Assembly: GCF_014873495.1 (NCBI RefSeq)
Contig: NZ_JADBGF010000001.1
Coordinates: forward strand, 2,542,001-2,606,000
Source of the DNA: Streptomyces stelliscabiei
GTDB lineage: Bacteria; Actinomycetota; Actinomycetes; Streptomycetales; Streptomycetaceae
Direction of reading: 5' to 3'
Length of the DNA: 64,000 nucleotides
Each line of letters begins with the position of its first letter. Within the stretch, counting starts at the first letter, position 1. Shown here in pieces: positions 15,830 through 24,722 of this stretch. The position numbers and the translations under genes are program-made. The notes beneath the pieces were generated by a model, which worked only from the letters and a program-made list of their open reading frames with translations, made no database searches and was not told where the DNA came from.

Positions 15830-17824
15830 TCAGTGGCCGGCGCGCCGGCTGTGCGGCGCCCAGCCGTCCGTCCCCGCGAGGTACGTGGTGACCGTGTGGG
15901 CCGACGCCTGCGAGGCGTCGAGCTGCGGCCGGTCAGCGGTCACGCCGGCCCCCGGCCCGTACGTCCGGTACTCCGTGAACCGCGCGTCCTTCCACGAGAA
16001 GCCGCTCATGTCCGTCCACGGCGACGACTTGACCGCGGCGGGCAGTTCGGTGTCCCGGAAGAGCACCTGGGCGACGGCGTCCGGCTCGCCGCCCGGGTGC
16101 CAGGGCCGGCCGAGGTGGTAGGTCCCGGCGGGCGCGTCACTGACGACCTTCGACCGGGTGATCAGGAAACCGTAGGGGTTGCCCTTCCAGGTGGAGGCGG
16201 CCGTGATGTAGCCGTTGTTGCTGTCCGAGCCCCGGCTGAGCGCCTTGATCAGGGAACGCTCGATCACCGTCGTGGCCCGGCCGTAGATGAAGTCGACATC
16301 GCCCTCGATGTACGAGTCGCGGATGTAGACCCGGCTGACGACGTCGAGCTTGGGGCTGTCCGTCATCAGGGTGTCCTGGTTGCCCAGGAAGGCCGTGTTC
16401 TCGAAGACGATCCGGTCGCCGGTGGTCTTCATCGCGAGCGCCTGCTCGCCGTTCACCTCGTGGGCGGCCTCGTCGAAGTCGTTGCTGAAGGTGAGGTTGC
16501 GGGCGGTGACGTCACTGGCGAGGATCCGCACGGTGGCGCTGCCGTTGGAGCCGCCGTTCGCGGCGGGCGTGTCGAAGACGATGACGGTGTCCGAGCGATC
16601 CTGTCCAGTCCCCCGCAGCACCAGGTTCGGCTTGTTCGCGGGGATCAGGACCTTGGCTCGGTAGGTGCCGGGCGCGATGCGGATCGTGACCGTGCCGTCG
16701 TTGCCGGCGGGCACGGCGTCGACGGCGGCCTGCACGGTCGCGTGGTCGGCGGGGACGTTCAGCACGGTGTTGGTGCCGAGCGTCTTCTGCGGGCCGGAGA
16801 ACCGGGTGACCAGGGCGGGGACGGCGGCGGCCGGGTCGAGGCGGTAGCGGTAGAAGTCCCTGGGGTCGAAGGCGGCGCCCCAGGCGTCCCGCCGTCCGCC
16901 GACGTTCTTCAGGATCGACCCGCGCTGCACCAACTCGGCGGTGGCGTCGGCCTGGTAAGGGTGCCGGACGCCGTCGTAGTAGCTGTTCTCGATGACCATC
17001 TTCGTCCGGCCGCGCGACCAGTTCCCGTACGTCCACACGGGGTCGCCGTCGGCCACCTGCGCCGAGAGGTAGTTGTTGTAGAGGTGCGCGTAGGCGCAGT
17101 TGTCGGCGGAGGGGTTGCGCTGTTTGGTGCCGGTGAACCAGTTGTGGTCGATGGTGATCTCGGTCCGGACGTTGGTGGTCCAGCCGATGCCGAGGGCCTT
17201 GTTGTGATTCCTGAACTGGTTGTGGGAGACGGTGATGTACCGGCTGTCCTTGCGGATGTCGAGCAGTCCGTCGCCCATGTGCTCGAAACGGTTGTGGTCG
17301 ATCCAGACGTGGTCGACGGTGTCCATCTGGATCGCGTCGAAGTCGGTGGTCTTGCCGTCCCAGTCGCCCTCGACGTAGGAGTCCCGGATCGTCAGGTTGC
17401 GGATGACGACGTTGCTGGTCCCGGGGCCCAGGTGCAGCTCGCCGTGGACGATCTCGCCGGTGTCGCCGACGCCGATGATCGTCTTGTCCGAGGTCACGGC
17501 GATGTCCGAGCCGAAGGGGGCCACCTCGATCGCCCCGGCCACGCGGATGACGTAGGGCTCCTCCGCGGAGGCGTACCGCATCAGCGAGGCCTGGTCGGTG
17601 ACGGTCACGACCTTGCCGCCGGCGCCCCCCGTGGTGCCGCCGTCGAGGGAGGCGAAGCCGTGCGGCCGGTCGCTCCAGCGGGGTTTCGCCGTGGTGACGG
17701 CCTCGGCGGGCTGTGCGGCCTCGGCCGGGGTGAACGCGCCGCCCAGGAACGAGGCGATCAGGGCGGTGACGGCGGTTAAGGCTCTCCCTCGATGCGGCAA
17801 GCGCTTGCTACGGAGGTGCGTCAT
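15830..17824 (-). CDS. Bifunctional pectate lyase-pectin methylesterase (PL1-CE8 fusion)
   Basis: 664 residues. After a signal peptide comes a PL1-like beta-helix (about 45-370: FASLDGGTTGG, DHVWIDHNRFEHMGDGLLDI, VSHNQFRNHNKALGIGW), then a complete CE8 domain (about 375-655: GTYRAKV, GEQALAM, NQDTLMTD, GDVDFIYG, LGRPWHPGG). One secreted protein could demethylate and cleave pectin. In the lyase domain the usual RxPRxRxG motif reads QRNPSADNCAYAHLYNN: the first Arg is kept but the later Arg is Asp, as in a divergent subfamily. Codon 16 is TTA, rare in Streptomyces. A 12-bp palindrome lies within codons 6-10. The gene starts 32 bp after GH43. Confidence 0.9.
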   Translation of the reverse strand: MTHLRSKRLPHRGRALTAVTALIASFLGGAFTPAEAAQPAEAVTTAKPRWSDRPHGFASLDGGTTGGAGGKVVTVTDQASLMRYASAEEPYVIRVAGAIEVAPFGSDIAVTSDKTIIGVGDTGEIVHGELHLGPGTSNVVIRNLTIRDSYVEGDWDGKTTDFDAIQMDTVDHVWIDHNRFEHMGDGLLDIRKDSRYITVSHNQFRNHNKALGIGWTTNVRTEITIDHNWFTGTKQRNPSADNCAYAHLYNNYLSAQVADGDPVWTYGNWSRGRTKMVIENSYYDGVRHPYQADATAELVQRGSILKNVGGRRDAWGAAFDPRDFYRYRLDPAAAVPALVTRFSGPQKTLGTNTVLNVPADHATVQAAVDAVPAGNDGTVTIRIAPGTYRAKVLIPANKPNLVLRGTGQDRSDTVIVFDTPAANGGSNGSATVRILASDVTARNLTFSNDFDEAAHEVNGEQALAMKTTGDRIVFENTAFLGNQDTLMTDSPKLDVVSRVYIRDSYIEGDVDFIYGRATTVIERSLIKALSRGSDSNNGYITAASTWKGNPYGFLITRSKVVSDAPAGTYHLGRPWHPGGEPDAVAQVLFRDTELPAAVKSSPWTDMSGFSWKDARFTEYRTYGPGAGVTADRPQLDASQASAHTVTTYLAGTDGWAPHSRRAGH
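17797..17808. promoter_or_regulatory. LacI-type palindrome inside the PL1-CE8 signal-peptide codons
   Basis: GCAAGCGCTTGC is a perfect 12-bp palindrome with the LacI/GalR core AAGCGCTT. It lies 16-27 bp after the start codon. It may be a roadblock operator or simply coding sequence for RSKRLP. Confidence 0.4.
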
Positions 17825-17856
17825 TGCGGCTCCCAACAGGCGTACGAAGTCTGGGG

Positions 17857-19473
17857 TCAGGCGGTCGTGGCGCGTGCGGCGGTGATCCGGAACTGGGTGA
17901 ACGTGGCCGCTCCGGCGGGTCCGCCGCCGGTGGGCGCGACCGCGAAGAGGCCGAGCAGGGCGCCGACCCAGCGCCAGGGGGTCGCGGCGAAGACCTGTCC
18001 CGAGGACTGCCACCCCTCCCCCACGTCGTAGGAGTAGCGGCAGCGGGCCCCGGCGGCGGTCTCGATCCGCAGCCGGGCCCGTCCCTCCGGCGCCGGGCGG
18101 GGATGGCCGGCGTCCCGTTCCCGGTCCGCCACGGTCTCGGCGAACCGGTGGACGAGGTGCACGGTCCCGTCGGCCCCCCGCTGGAGTCCGATCCAGCGGA
18201 ACGCGTCCCCGAGCACGGCGAGCCCCGCCCGCGCCCCCGGTTCCTCGCTGTCGAGCCTCAGCTCCACCTCGATCACGGCCGGGATCCCCGGCAGCCGCTG
18301 TGTGAGCACATTCGCCAGTTTCCGCAGGTCGTGCGCGTGCACGGAGCGCACGCACGTGAGCCGCAGCCCGTCCCCGGAGTGCTGGGTGGCCCAGCCGTCC
18401 TGGGGGTTCGCGGTCCACTGCCACTGGCGTCCGAAGCGGCCGCCGGGGAAGTCGTCGTCGGTCGCGGGCGCGGCCGGCGGCTGTGCCGGCAGCGCCGGCT
18501 TGCGGTGGACGGCGACCGGGGCGCCGTCGTCGCCGATCACCGGCCAGCCGCCCGCGGCATCCCAGCGCATCGGCTGGAGGTGGACGACCCTGCCGTACGC
18601 GCCGCGCTGCTGGAAGTGCAGGAACCAGTCCTCGCCGGCCGCCGTGCGCACCCAGCCGCCCTGGTGGGGCCCGTTGACCTCGGTGTCCTTCTGCTCCAGG
18701 GCGATGTGTTCCTCGTACGGGCCGAAGAACTCGCGGGAGCGGAAGACGCCCTGCCAGCCGGTCTCCACGCCCCCGGCGGGGGCGAAGATCCAGTACCAGC
18801 CGTCGTGGCGGTAGAGCTTGGGGCCCTCCAGGGTGAACCAGCCGGGGAGCCGGTCCGCGTCGACGACGACCTTGCCCTCGTCGAGCAGTCCGGTGCCGTC
18901 GGGCCGCATACGGTGCCCGGTGAGCCGGTTCTTGATCCCGGAGCGGGACCTGGCCCAGGCATGCACGAGGTGAGCCTCGCCGGTCTCCTCGTCCCACAGC
19001 GGGCAGGGGTCGATGAGTCCCTTGCCCTCCTTGACCAGGTGCGGGCGGGTCCAGGGGCCCCTGATGCCGGGGGCGTTGACCTGGAAGACGCCGTGGTCGG
19101 GGTCGCCCCAGAAGATCCAGAAGCGGTCGTCGAAGTGCCGCAGCGAGGGCGCCCACACCCCGCAGTCGTGGCGCGGGACCCTGAACTCGGCTGCCGGTTC
19201 CAGGAGTTCGAGCGCGTGGCCGACGAGCGTCCAGTTGACCAGGTCCCGGGAGTGGAGCAGGGGAAGGCCTGGAGCCCGGCCGAAGCTGGAGGCCGTCAGA
19301 TAGAAGTCGTCGCCCACGCACAGGACGTCGGGGTCGGACCAGTCGGCGTCGAGGACCGGGTTGCGGTAGGTGCCGTCGCCCTGGTCGGCGCAGAAGGCGG
19401 GCGTGGTGACGGCGGACACGGTGCCTGCGGACGAGGTGCCGGCACCGGTCGTGGCGGCGGACAGGCTGCTCAT
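17857..19473 (-). CDS. GH43 glycoside hydrolase (arabinofuranosidase/xylosidase type)
   Basis: 538 residues without a clear signal peptide. A five-bladed propeller (about 30-330) shows the GH43 acids: base Asp in ADWSDPDV, the second Asp in GLIDPCPLWDEETG and acid Glu in WFTLEGPKLYR. A C-terminal beta-sandwich (about 345-538, FGRQWQWTANP) matches the GH43 accessory domain. It likely trims arabinose or xylose from imported pectic oligosaccharides in the cytoplasm; specificity cannot be settled by reading. Its ATG overlaps the preceding stop by 4 nt. Confidence 0.88.
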   Translation of the reverse strand: MSSLSAATTGAGTSSAGTVSAVTTPAFCADQGDGTYRNPVLDADWSDPDVLCVGDDFYLTASSFGRAPGLPLLHSRDLVNWTLVGHALELLEPAAEFRVPRHDCGVWAPSLRHFDDRFWIFWGDPDHGVFQVNAPGIRGPWTRPHLVKEGKGLIDPCPLWDEETGEAHLVHAWARSRSGIKNRLTGHRMRPDGTGLLDEGKVVVDADRLPGWFTLEGPKLYRHDGWYWIFAPAGGVETGWQGVFRSREFFGPYEEHIALEQKDTEVNGPHQGGWVRTAAGEDWFLHFQQRGAYGRVVHLQPMRWDAAGGWPVIGDDGAPVAVHRKPALPAQPPAAPATDDDFPGGRFGRQWQWTANPQDGWATQHSGDGLRLTCVRSVHAHDLRKLANVLTQRLPGIPAVIEVELRLDSEEPGARAGLAVLGDAFRWIGLQRGADGTVHLVHRFAETVADRERDAGHPRPAPEGRARLRIETAAGARCRYSYDVGEGWQSSGQVFAATPWRWVGALLGLFAVAPTGGGPAGAATFTQFRITAARATTA

Positions 19474-20315
19474 GCGCTCACCGCCTTCCGCGCGAGGGCG
19501 GCGGCCTCGCCCCGGTCGAGGATGCCGTCGGCGACGATGGTGACGACCCGGCGTACGGCGGTCTCGCCCGGCCCGATCGCAAGGCGCTCGCTGTGGGCGA
19601 GGGAGGAGCCGACTCCCGGGTACTCCTCGGCGCGCACGAACCACGGGTCGCGGCGGGTGGCGTCGGTGGCCCCCGCGAAGACGAGCGTCCACATGCCGCC
19701 GGCCAGGGCGAGCCAGTCGGCGCGGCGCCCGTGGACCGCCGACTCGCCCTCCGCGTCGGCGGTGAAGACGCGGGGTGCGGCGGCCTCCTTGCGGGCCCGC
19801 CAGAAGAACCCGCCGTACGCGGCGCCGGGGCGGCCGTTGGTGGCGGGGCTGCCGATCGAGACCGGGGCGTCGGTGGTGTTGGTGAGGGAGAAGGTGAAGT
19901 CCAGCGCCCAGGCGGATTCGGTGAGTTCGGTGGCCGCGACCGTACGGCGCTCGCGCAGCAGCTCTCCGGGGGACGCCACCCAGCGCAGTTCCTCGACGAA
20001 ACCGTCGGGGTCCCGCAGCTGGAAGGCGATGTGGCGCTGGGAGCCGTGGTTGGCGAGTTCGGTCGGGCCCCGGTCGCGAACGTAGGTGCGTCCGCCCCAG
20101 AAGTTGTGCCCCTCGACGTCGGGAACGGCGACACCGACGCCGAGGTGGTGGGTGTGGTCGGCGGGGCTCAGTTCGGTGACCGCCGTACCGGACAGGGTGG
20201 TGACGGGGTGCAGATAGGGGCGGGGCGAGTGCCGTTCCGGCAGTTCGGGCCGGGTGAGGTAGCGGCCCACCGGACGGCCCGCCACCCGCAGGACGAGGGA
20301 TGCGTCGGTCATCAT
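19470..20315 (-). CDS. PmoA-family (DUF6807) protein
   Basis: 281 residues. The sequence ADHTHHLGVGVAVPDVEGHNFWGGRTY and the later NGRPGAAYGGFFWRA are characteristic of the family annotated methane oxygenase PmoA/DUF6807, despite having nothing to do with methane monooxygenase in soil bacteria. The fold is predicted as a galactose-mutarotase-like beta-sandwich, and the His pair is conserved. Genes of this family usually sit beside Gfo/Idh/MocA oxidoreductases in sugar loci, as here, so a role in processing an oxidised or unusual sugar is plausible but unproven. It begins with two Met codons; the first (20315) gives an ATGA overlap. Confidence 0.75.
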   Translation of the reverse strand: MMTDASLVLRVAGRPVGRYLTRPELPERHSPRPYLHPVTTLSGTAVTELSPADHTHHLGVGVAVPDVEGHNFWGGRTYVRDRGPTELANHGSQRHIAFQLRDPDGFVEELRWVASPGELLRERRTVAATELTESAWALDFTFSLTNTTDAPVSIGSPATNGRPGAAYGGFFWRARKEAAAPRVFTADAEGESAVHGRRADWLALAGGMWTLVFAGATDATRRDPWFVRAEEYPGVGSSLAHSERLAIGPGETAVRRVVTIVADGILDRGEAAALARKAVSA

Positions 20316-21502
20316 GTGCTCACCTCTTTCGCCGGTGCTTCGGGCAGCGCCCAGGGGGCGCCGAGTTCGGAGTAGAGGGCGAGGTTGTCGGCGGCGGCCG
20401 CGACCAGGCCGTCGATGCCGTCGACCACCCGGCGCTCCTCGTCGGGCAGCCGGTGCCAGGCGCCGGCCGGGAGCGCGATGGGGTCCGGGGCGGCCCGGAT
20501 CGCCTCGACGACCTTCATGAACGCGCCGGTGACCGCCGGCGGGACCAGCAGCTCGGTGCCGTCGACGAGGTGGTCGACGAGGTTCTCCAGCAGGTCCGTG
20601 CGGTCGAACTCGATCTCCTCCGGGCCGTGCCCGGCCCGCTGGACCAGCACGCGGTCCTGCTTGTACCAGAAGGTGATCCGGCCGCTGGTGCCGTGGACGA
20701 CGTTGTACGGCTCGTCCGGGTCCTCCGCGCACAGGGTGGCGGCGACGGTGATCCGGCCGCCGTCGGCGGTGGTGACCCGCACGCACGAGGTGTCGTCGGA
20801 CTCGATGTCGTTGGCGCGCAGCAGCTCGGTCTCGATGGCCGTGACGTCCTCGGCGCGGCCCGCGCCCGCGAGCGCGAGCCCGGTGGCGACGGCGTGCGCG
20901 AGGGGGTTGGTGAGCGCCCCGTCGATCACGTCCACGCCGTTCAGGCGACGCTTGCCGGCCCAGGGCGCCCGCCGGTAGTACGCCTCGGCGCGCGCCCAGG
21001 CGCCGGCTCCGCCGATGCCGACGACCTCGCCGATCAGGCCGTCCGCGACCATCTTCCGGATGGCGGGCAGGGCGTGCGAGCCCAGCGACTGGAAGCCGAT
21101 CTGGCAGACCGTGCCGGCGTCCGCGACCCCGTCCGCCATACGGCGGAACTCGGCGTAGGACGGGGCCGGCGGCTTCTCCAGCAGCACGTGCACGCCCCGC
21201 CGGGCCGCCGTCAGGGCCAGGTCGGTGTGGGTCGGGATCGGGGTGCAGATCACCGCGATCGCGGCGCCCGTCGCGTCGAGGAGCGCCCCGAAGTCGGCGG
21301 ACTGCTCGGGCGTGCCGAGACCGTCCGGGATCTCGTCCGCGCCCAGCGGGGTCAGCTCGCAGATCCCGGCGAGCCGGACGATCCCCTTGTCCTGCAGCCG
21401 CCGGATGTTCTCCAGGTGCCAGCGGCCGTGGCCGCGGGCGCCCGCGAGGACGAGCGGCAGCGGGGTGTCGTAGGCGGTGGTCTCACGGTTCATCGGGGTC
21501 AT
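20312..21502 (-). CDS. Gfo/Idh/MocA-family NAD(P)-dependent oxidoreductase
   Basis: 396 residues. An N-terminal Rossmann fold (LVLAGARGHGRWHLENI, VICTPIPTHTDLA) is followed by the family signature EKPP and a C-terminal substrate domain. Such enzymes oxidise sugars or interconvert keto-sugars. L-arabinose 1-dehydrogenases in oxidative arabinose pathways belong to this superfamily, which would suit the arabinonate-dehydratase gene nearby; the pairing with PmoA may mean something else. GGAGG lies 5 nt upstream of ATG 21502, and the gene is coupled at both ends by ATGA overlaps. Confidence 0.85.
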   Translation of the reverse strand: MTPMNRETTAYDTPLPLVLAGARGHGRWHLENIRRLQDKGIVRLAGICELTPLGADEIPDGLGTPEQSADFGALLDATGAAIAVICTPIPTHTDLALTAARRGVHVLLEKPPAPSYAEFRRMADGVADAGTVCQIGFQSLGSHALPAIRKMVADGLIGEVVGIGGAGAWARAEAYYRRAPWAGKRRLNGVDVIDGALTNPLAHAVATGLALAGAGRAEDVTAIETELLRANDIESDDTSCVRVTTADGGRITVAATLCAEDPDEPYNVVHGTSGRITFWYKQDRVLVQRAGHGPEEIEFDRTDLLENLVDHLVDGTELLVPPAVTGAFMKVVEAIRAAPDPIALPAGAWHRLPDEERRVVDGIDGLVAAAADNLALYSELGAPWALPEAPAKEVST

Positions 21503-22803
21503 CGGATCCTCCCTGCGCCCGCGCCGCGGGCCACCTCTCGGTCGGCCCTCCCGGCGCTGTCGATCTTTTGGTGCAGGGTAGGCGTCCAGCCGACGTCGGC
21601 CGTGAGATCACGCTCGCTGCCGGAGTTGTAGGCGTTGTGGATGGCCAGGAGATCCACCGGATAGCCGTTGAAGAGGGTGCCCGTCTGGTGCAGGGCGGTG
21701 CCGTTCCAGCTCTTGACCAGGTCGGCGGCCTCGATGTGGCCGGGGGTGGTGAAGGCGTTGTTCTCGGCGTACACGGCGGACTCGGTGGAGACGCCGAGGG
21801 AGTACCGGAAGTCGTGGGCGTCGGCCGGGACGACGTAGCGGTTGTTGTAGAGGTGCACCTGGCCGAAGCGGACGCGCGGCGCGCGCTGCACGACGTTCTC
21901 GAACTCGTTGTGGTGCAGCGTCACCCGCAGCCTGCCCCGGTCGCCGGTGGCCGTGTCCCCGTTGCCGATCAGGATGGCCTTGTCGTGGTCGGCGAAGCGG
22001 CTCCAGGAGACGGTGACCAGGTCGGAGGCGTTGGTGATGTCGAGCAGGCCGTCGTGCCGGAGGTGGTTACGGCCGAAGTACGTCGGCTCGTCCTGGTCGG
22101 TGTGCCCCCGGTCGGAGATCGTGACGTGGTCGATCCATACGTGGCGGGAGCCGCGCACCCAGATGTTGTCGTACGCCGTCTTCCAGTCGCCGAGTCCGCC
22201 GGTGTTGGGCTGCCAGACGGGGAAGCAGTCGTAGGCGTCGCGGAGTTCGAGGTCGCGGACGATGACGTTGTCCACGCCCCTGAGCTGGAGGCTCGCGCCC
22301 TTCAGGACGGCCCCCTTGAGGCCGACGAGGGTGGTGTTGGGGCCGACGGCCAGCTCGACCCGTTCGGCCTGCTTCGCCGCCGACGCCTGGCGGGCCTCCT
22401 CCTGGGGGCCGGCGGGCTTGGCGGAGCCCCAGGTGCGCGGGTCGTACGCGGCCAGGTACTTCCTCAGGTCGTAGCCGTCGGTCGCGTAGTCGGCGCAGTC
22501 GAGCCGGTCCCCGTCGTCGGAGGTGTTGGCGTCGACGGTCCCCGCGATCCGGATGATCTTCGGGGTGGCGCTGCCGCCGTCCAGGGCGCGGACCAGCTCG
22601 CTCCGGGTCCGGACGGTGAAGACATGGGCGTCGTCTGCGGTGGAACCCCCCGTGGTACCACCGTCGGCTGCCGCCCAGCCGTCGTCCGTCGCGAGCGTGT
22701 CGCGGCCGATGTCCCGGGCCTCGGCCCCGGCCGGGGTGGTGAGCGTGGCGCCCAGCACGCCGGCGAGGGCGAGGAGCTGCGCCGCTCTGCGGCGTGCGGT
22801 CAT
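21499..22803 (-). CDS. PL1-family secreted pectate lyase
   Basis: 434 residues: signal peptide to about residue 27 (TTPAGAEA), then a PL1 domain closely paralogous to the lyase at 12120-13427 (WAAADGGTTGGSTADDAHVF, HVWIDHVTISD, HDGLLDITNASDLVTVSWSRF, QRAPRVRFGQVHLYNN, GWTPTLHQKID). All catalytic positions are kept. Its ATG overlaps the stop of the permease gene by 4 nt, so an extracellular lyase is co-translated with the membrane transporter of its products. Confidence 0.93.
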   Translation of the reverse strand: MTARRRAAQLLALAGVLGATLTTPAGAEARDIGRDTLATDDGWAAADGGTTGGSTADDAHVFTVRTRSELVRALDGGSATPKIIRIAGTVDANTSDDGDRLDCADYATDGYDLRKYLAAYDPRTWGSAKPAGPQEEARQASAAKQAERVELAVGPNTTLVGLKGAVLKGASLQLRGVDNVIVRDLELRDAYDCFPVWQPNTGGLGDWKTAYDNIWVRGSRHVWIDHVTISDRGHTDQDEPTYFGRNHLRHDGLLDITNASDLVTVSWSRFADHDKAILIGNGDTATGDRGRLRVTLHHNEFENVVQRAPRVRFGQVHLYNNRYVVPADAHDFRYSLGVSTESAVYAENNAFTTPGHIEAADLVKSWNGTALHQTGTLFNGYPVDLLAIHNAYNSGSERDLTADVGWTPTLHQKIDSAGRADREVARGAGAGRIR

Positions 22804-23702
22804 CCCTTCACCGCCCCGGCGCTGAAGCCCGTGATCAGCCACTTCTGGATGAAGGCGAAGACGATGACCACGGGCACGGCGGCGATGATGCCGCCGGCCG
22901 CCAGCGCGCCGAGGTCCACGCTGTCCGCGCTGAGCAGGGTGTTGAGGCCGACCGGGATCGTCTGCTTGTCCTGGTTGCTGAGGAACATCAGGGCGAACAG
23001 GAAGTGGTTCCAGGAGTGCACGAAGGCGAAGGAGCCGACGGCGATCAGGCCGGGCCGCAGCAGCGGCAGCACGACCACCCGGAACGCGGTGAACCGGTTG
23101 CAGCCGTCCACCCAGGCCGCTTCCTCCAGCGTGTACGGCACGTTCTTGATGAAGTTGCTGATCAGGATGATCGACAGCGGCAGCTGGAAGACCGTCTCGG
23201 CGAGGATGACGCTGAAGAGCGAGTTGATCATCCGCAGCTCGGCGAAGATCTGGAACAGCGGGACGAGGAGCAGTGCGCCCGGGACGAACTGGGAGCACAG
23301 CAGCGCCAGCATGAACCCGCGCTTGATCTTGAAGTCGAAGCGGGCGAGGGCGTAGCCGCCGGCCAGGGCGACGAGCGTGGTCATCAGCAGGGTGACGACA
23401 CCGACGAGCACGCTGTTCTGGAAGTAGACCCCGAAGCTGCGCTCGTTCCACACCTTCTCGAAGTGCTCGAACGTCACCGGCCACGGCACGAGCGAGGTCG
23501 AACCGGGCTTGCGCAGCGCGAAGAGCAGGATCCAGTAGAAGGGGACGAGGGTGAAGACGAGGTAGATCCCCAGCGGCAGGTAGATCTGCCAGCGCGGCAC
23601 CTCGTCCCAGGCGCGGCGGACCTTGTGCGGGCGCTGCGGGGGCTCCTCGGCCGCGGGCGCGGACGTCACCGGTACGGTCCTCTCGGCGTCCTTGGTGATC
23701 AC
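22800..23702 (-). CDS. ABC transporter permease (MalG-like)
   Basis: 300 residues with six predicted membrane helices and the cytoplasmic EAA loop (LEEAAWVDGCNRFTAFRVVVLP) that contacts the ATPase. A Pro/Arg-rich N terminus precedes helix 1 (LPLGIYLVFTLVPFYWILLF). It carries pectic oligosaccharides with the preceding permease and the lipoprotein at 14410-15756. The start is GTG 23702 inside a GTGA overlap with the upstream stop. No ATPase gene is nearby; in Streptomyces the shared MsiK ATPase serves such systems. Confidence 0.92.
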   Translation of the reverse strand: MITKDAERTVPVTSAPAAEEPPQRPHKVRRAWDEVPRWQIYLPLGIYLVFTLVPFYWILLFALRKPGSTSLVPWPVTFEHFEKVWNERSFGVYFQNSVLVGVVTLLMTTLVALAGGYALARFDFKIKRGFMLALLCSQFVPGALLLVPLFQIFAELRMINSLFSVILAETVFQLPLSIILISNFIKNVPYTLEEAAWVDGCNRFTAFRVVVLPLLRPGLIAVGSFAFVHSWNHFLFALMFLSNQDKQTIPVGLNTLLSADSVDLGALAAGGIIAAVPVVIVFAFIQKWLITGFSAGAVKG

Positions 23703-24643
23703 TTGGACTCGCCTCCGAACTTGCTGAGCCGCAGATAGACCATCGAGCAGAAGAGCAGGATCACGAACGCGACCGTGGTCAGGGCGGACGCGTAACCGAA
23801 GTTGTGGGCGTCGACCGAGGTGTTGGCGATGTAGAGGGGGAGCGTCGTGGTCTCCCCCGCCGGTCCGCCGCCGGTCAGGGTGTAGAGGAGGTCGACGTTG
23901 TTGAACTCCCACACCGCGCGCAGCAGCGTGGAGAGGATGATCGCGTCCTTCAGGTGCGGCAGCGTGATGTGCAGGAACTGCCGGACCCGGCTGGCGCCGT
24001 CGACCTCGGCGGCCTCGTACAGGTCCTTCGAGACGGACTGGAGGTCGGCGAGGATGAGGATCGCGAAGAAGGGGACACCGCGCCACAGGTCGGCGACGAC
24101 CGCCGCCGAGAAGACGGTGGAGGTGTCGGAGAGCCAGCTGGTGCCGTACTCGCCGATGCCCATGTCCGCGAGGTAACGGGTGATGCCCGTCTGGGAGTTG
24201 TAGAGGAGCACCCAGATCGCGGAGGTCAGCACGCCGGAGACGGCCCAGGGCGAGAAGACCAGCGCCCGGCCGACGGCCCGGCCGACGAAGGTCTGGTTGA
24301 CGATGAGCGCGAGGGCCAGGCCGAACAGCAGCTGCAGCGAGACCTCGACGACCACCCACTTGGCGCTGAAGACGAGGGTGTCCCAGAAGAGGGGGTCCTC
24401 GGTGAAGGCGTGGACGAAGTTGTCGAAGCCGGCGAAGCCGTTCCGCCAGGGCTTGGTGGGGTTGTAGTGCTGCAGGCTGTAGTAGAAGACGCTGATGACC
24501 GGGTAGGCGATGAAGCCCAGCATGAGCAGGGCGGCCGGGGCGATCAGCAGGTAGGGCAGCCTGCGCGGTGTCGCGGAGGCACGGCGCGCACGGCTCCGCC
24601 GGGGTGGCGCGGGCGGTTTCGCCACGGCTGCGGCTTGGGCCAT
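23699..24643 (-). CDS. ABC transporter permease (MalF-like)
   Basis: 314 residues, six membrane helices. The N terminus is basic (APPRRSRARRASATPRRLP) and the EAA loop reads DLYEAAEVDGASRVRQFLHITLP. It forms the membrane channel with the GTGA-coupled partner below. It is the first gene of the long co-directional array; its 220-bp upstream region has a LacI-like palindrome and GTGC-rich direct repeats. ATG 24643 is chosen for ACGGAG upstream. Confidence 0.92.
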   Translation of the reverse strand: MAQAAAVAKPPAPPRRSRARRASATPRRLPYLLIAPAALLMLGFIAYPVISVFYYSLQHYNPTKPWRNGFAGFDNFVHAFTEDPLFWDTLVFSAKWVVVEVSLQLLFGLALALIVNQTFVGRAVGRALVFSPWAVSGVLTSAIWVLLYNSQTGITRYLADMGIGEYGTSWLSDTSTVFSAAVVADLWRGVPFFAILILADLQSVSKDLYEAAEVDGASRVRQFLHITLPHLKDAIILSTLLRAVWEFNNVDLLYTLTGGGPAGETTTLPLYIANTSVDAHNFGYASALTTVAFVILLFCSMVYLRLSKFGGESK

Positions 24644-24722
24644 GACTGGGGCTCCGTTTCTGGGTACGTCGTGGTGCGTTGCGGTGCGGGGTGGTGCGGT
24701 GCGTCGTGGTGCGTCGTGGTGC

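Noticed and set aside
19470..20315. Methane monooxygenase subunit, from the PmoA name
   Set aside because: The DUF6807 family shares only the label; no membrane helices or copper-site features.
24661..24720. GTGCGTCGTGGTGC-type direct repeats as a CRISPR or minisatellite
   Set aside because: Irregular short units, no spacers and no cas genes; simple sequence in a promoter region.
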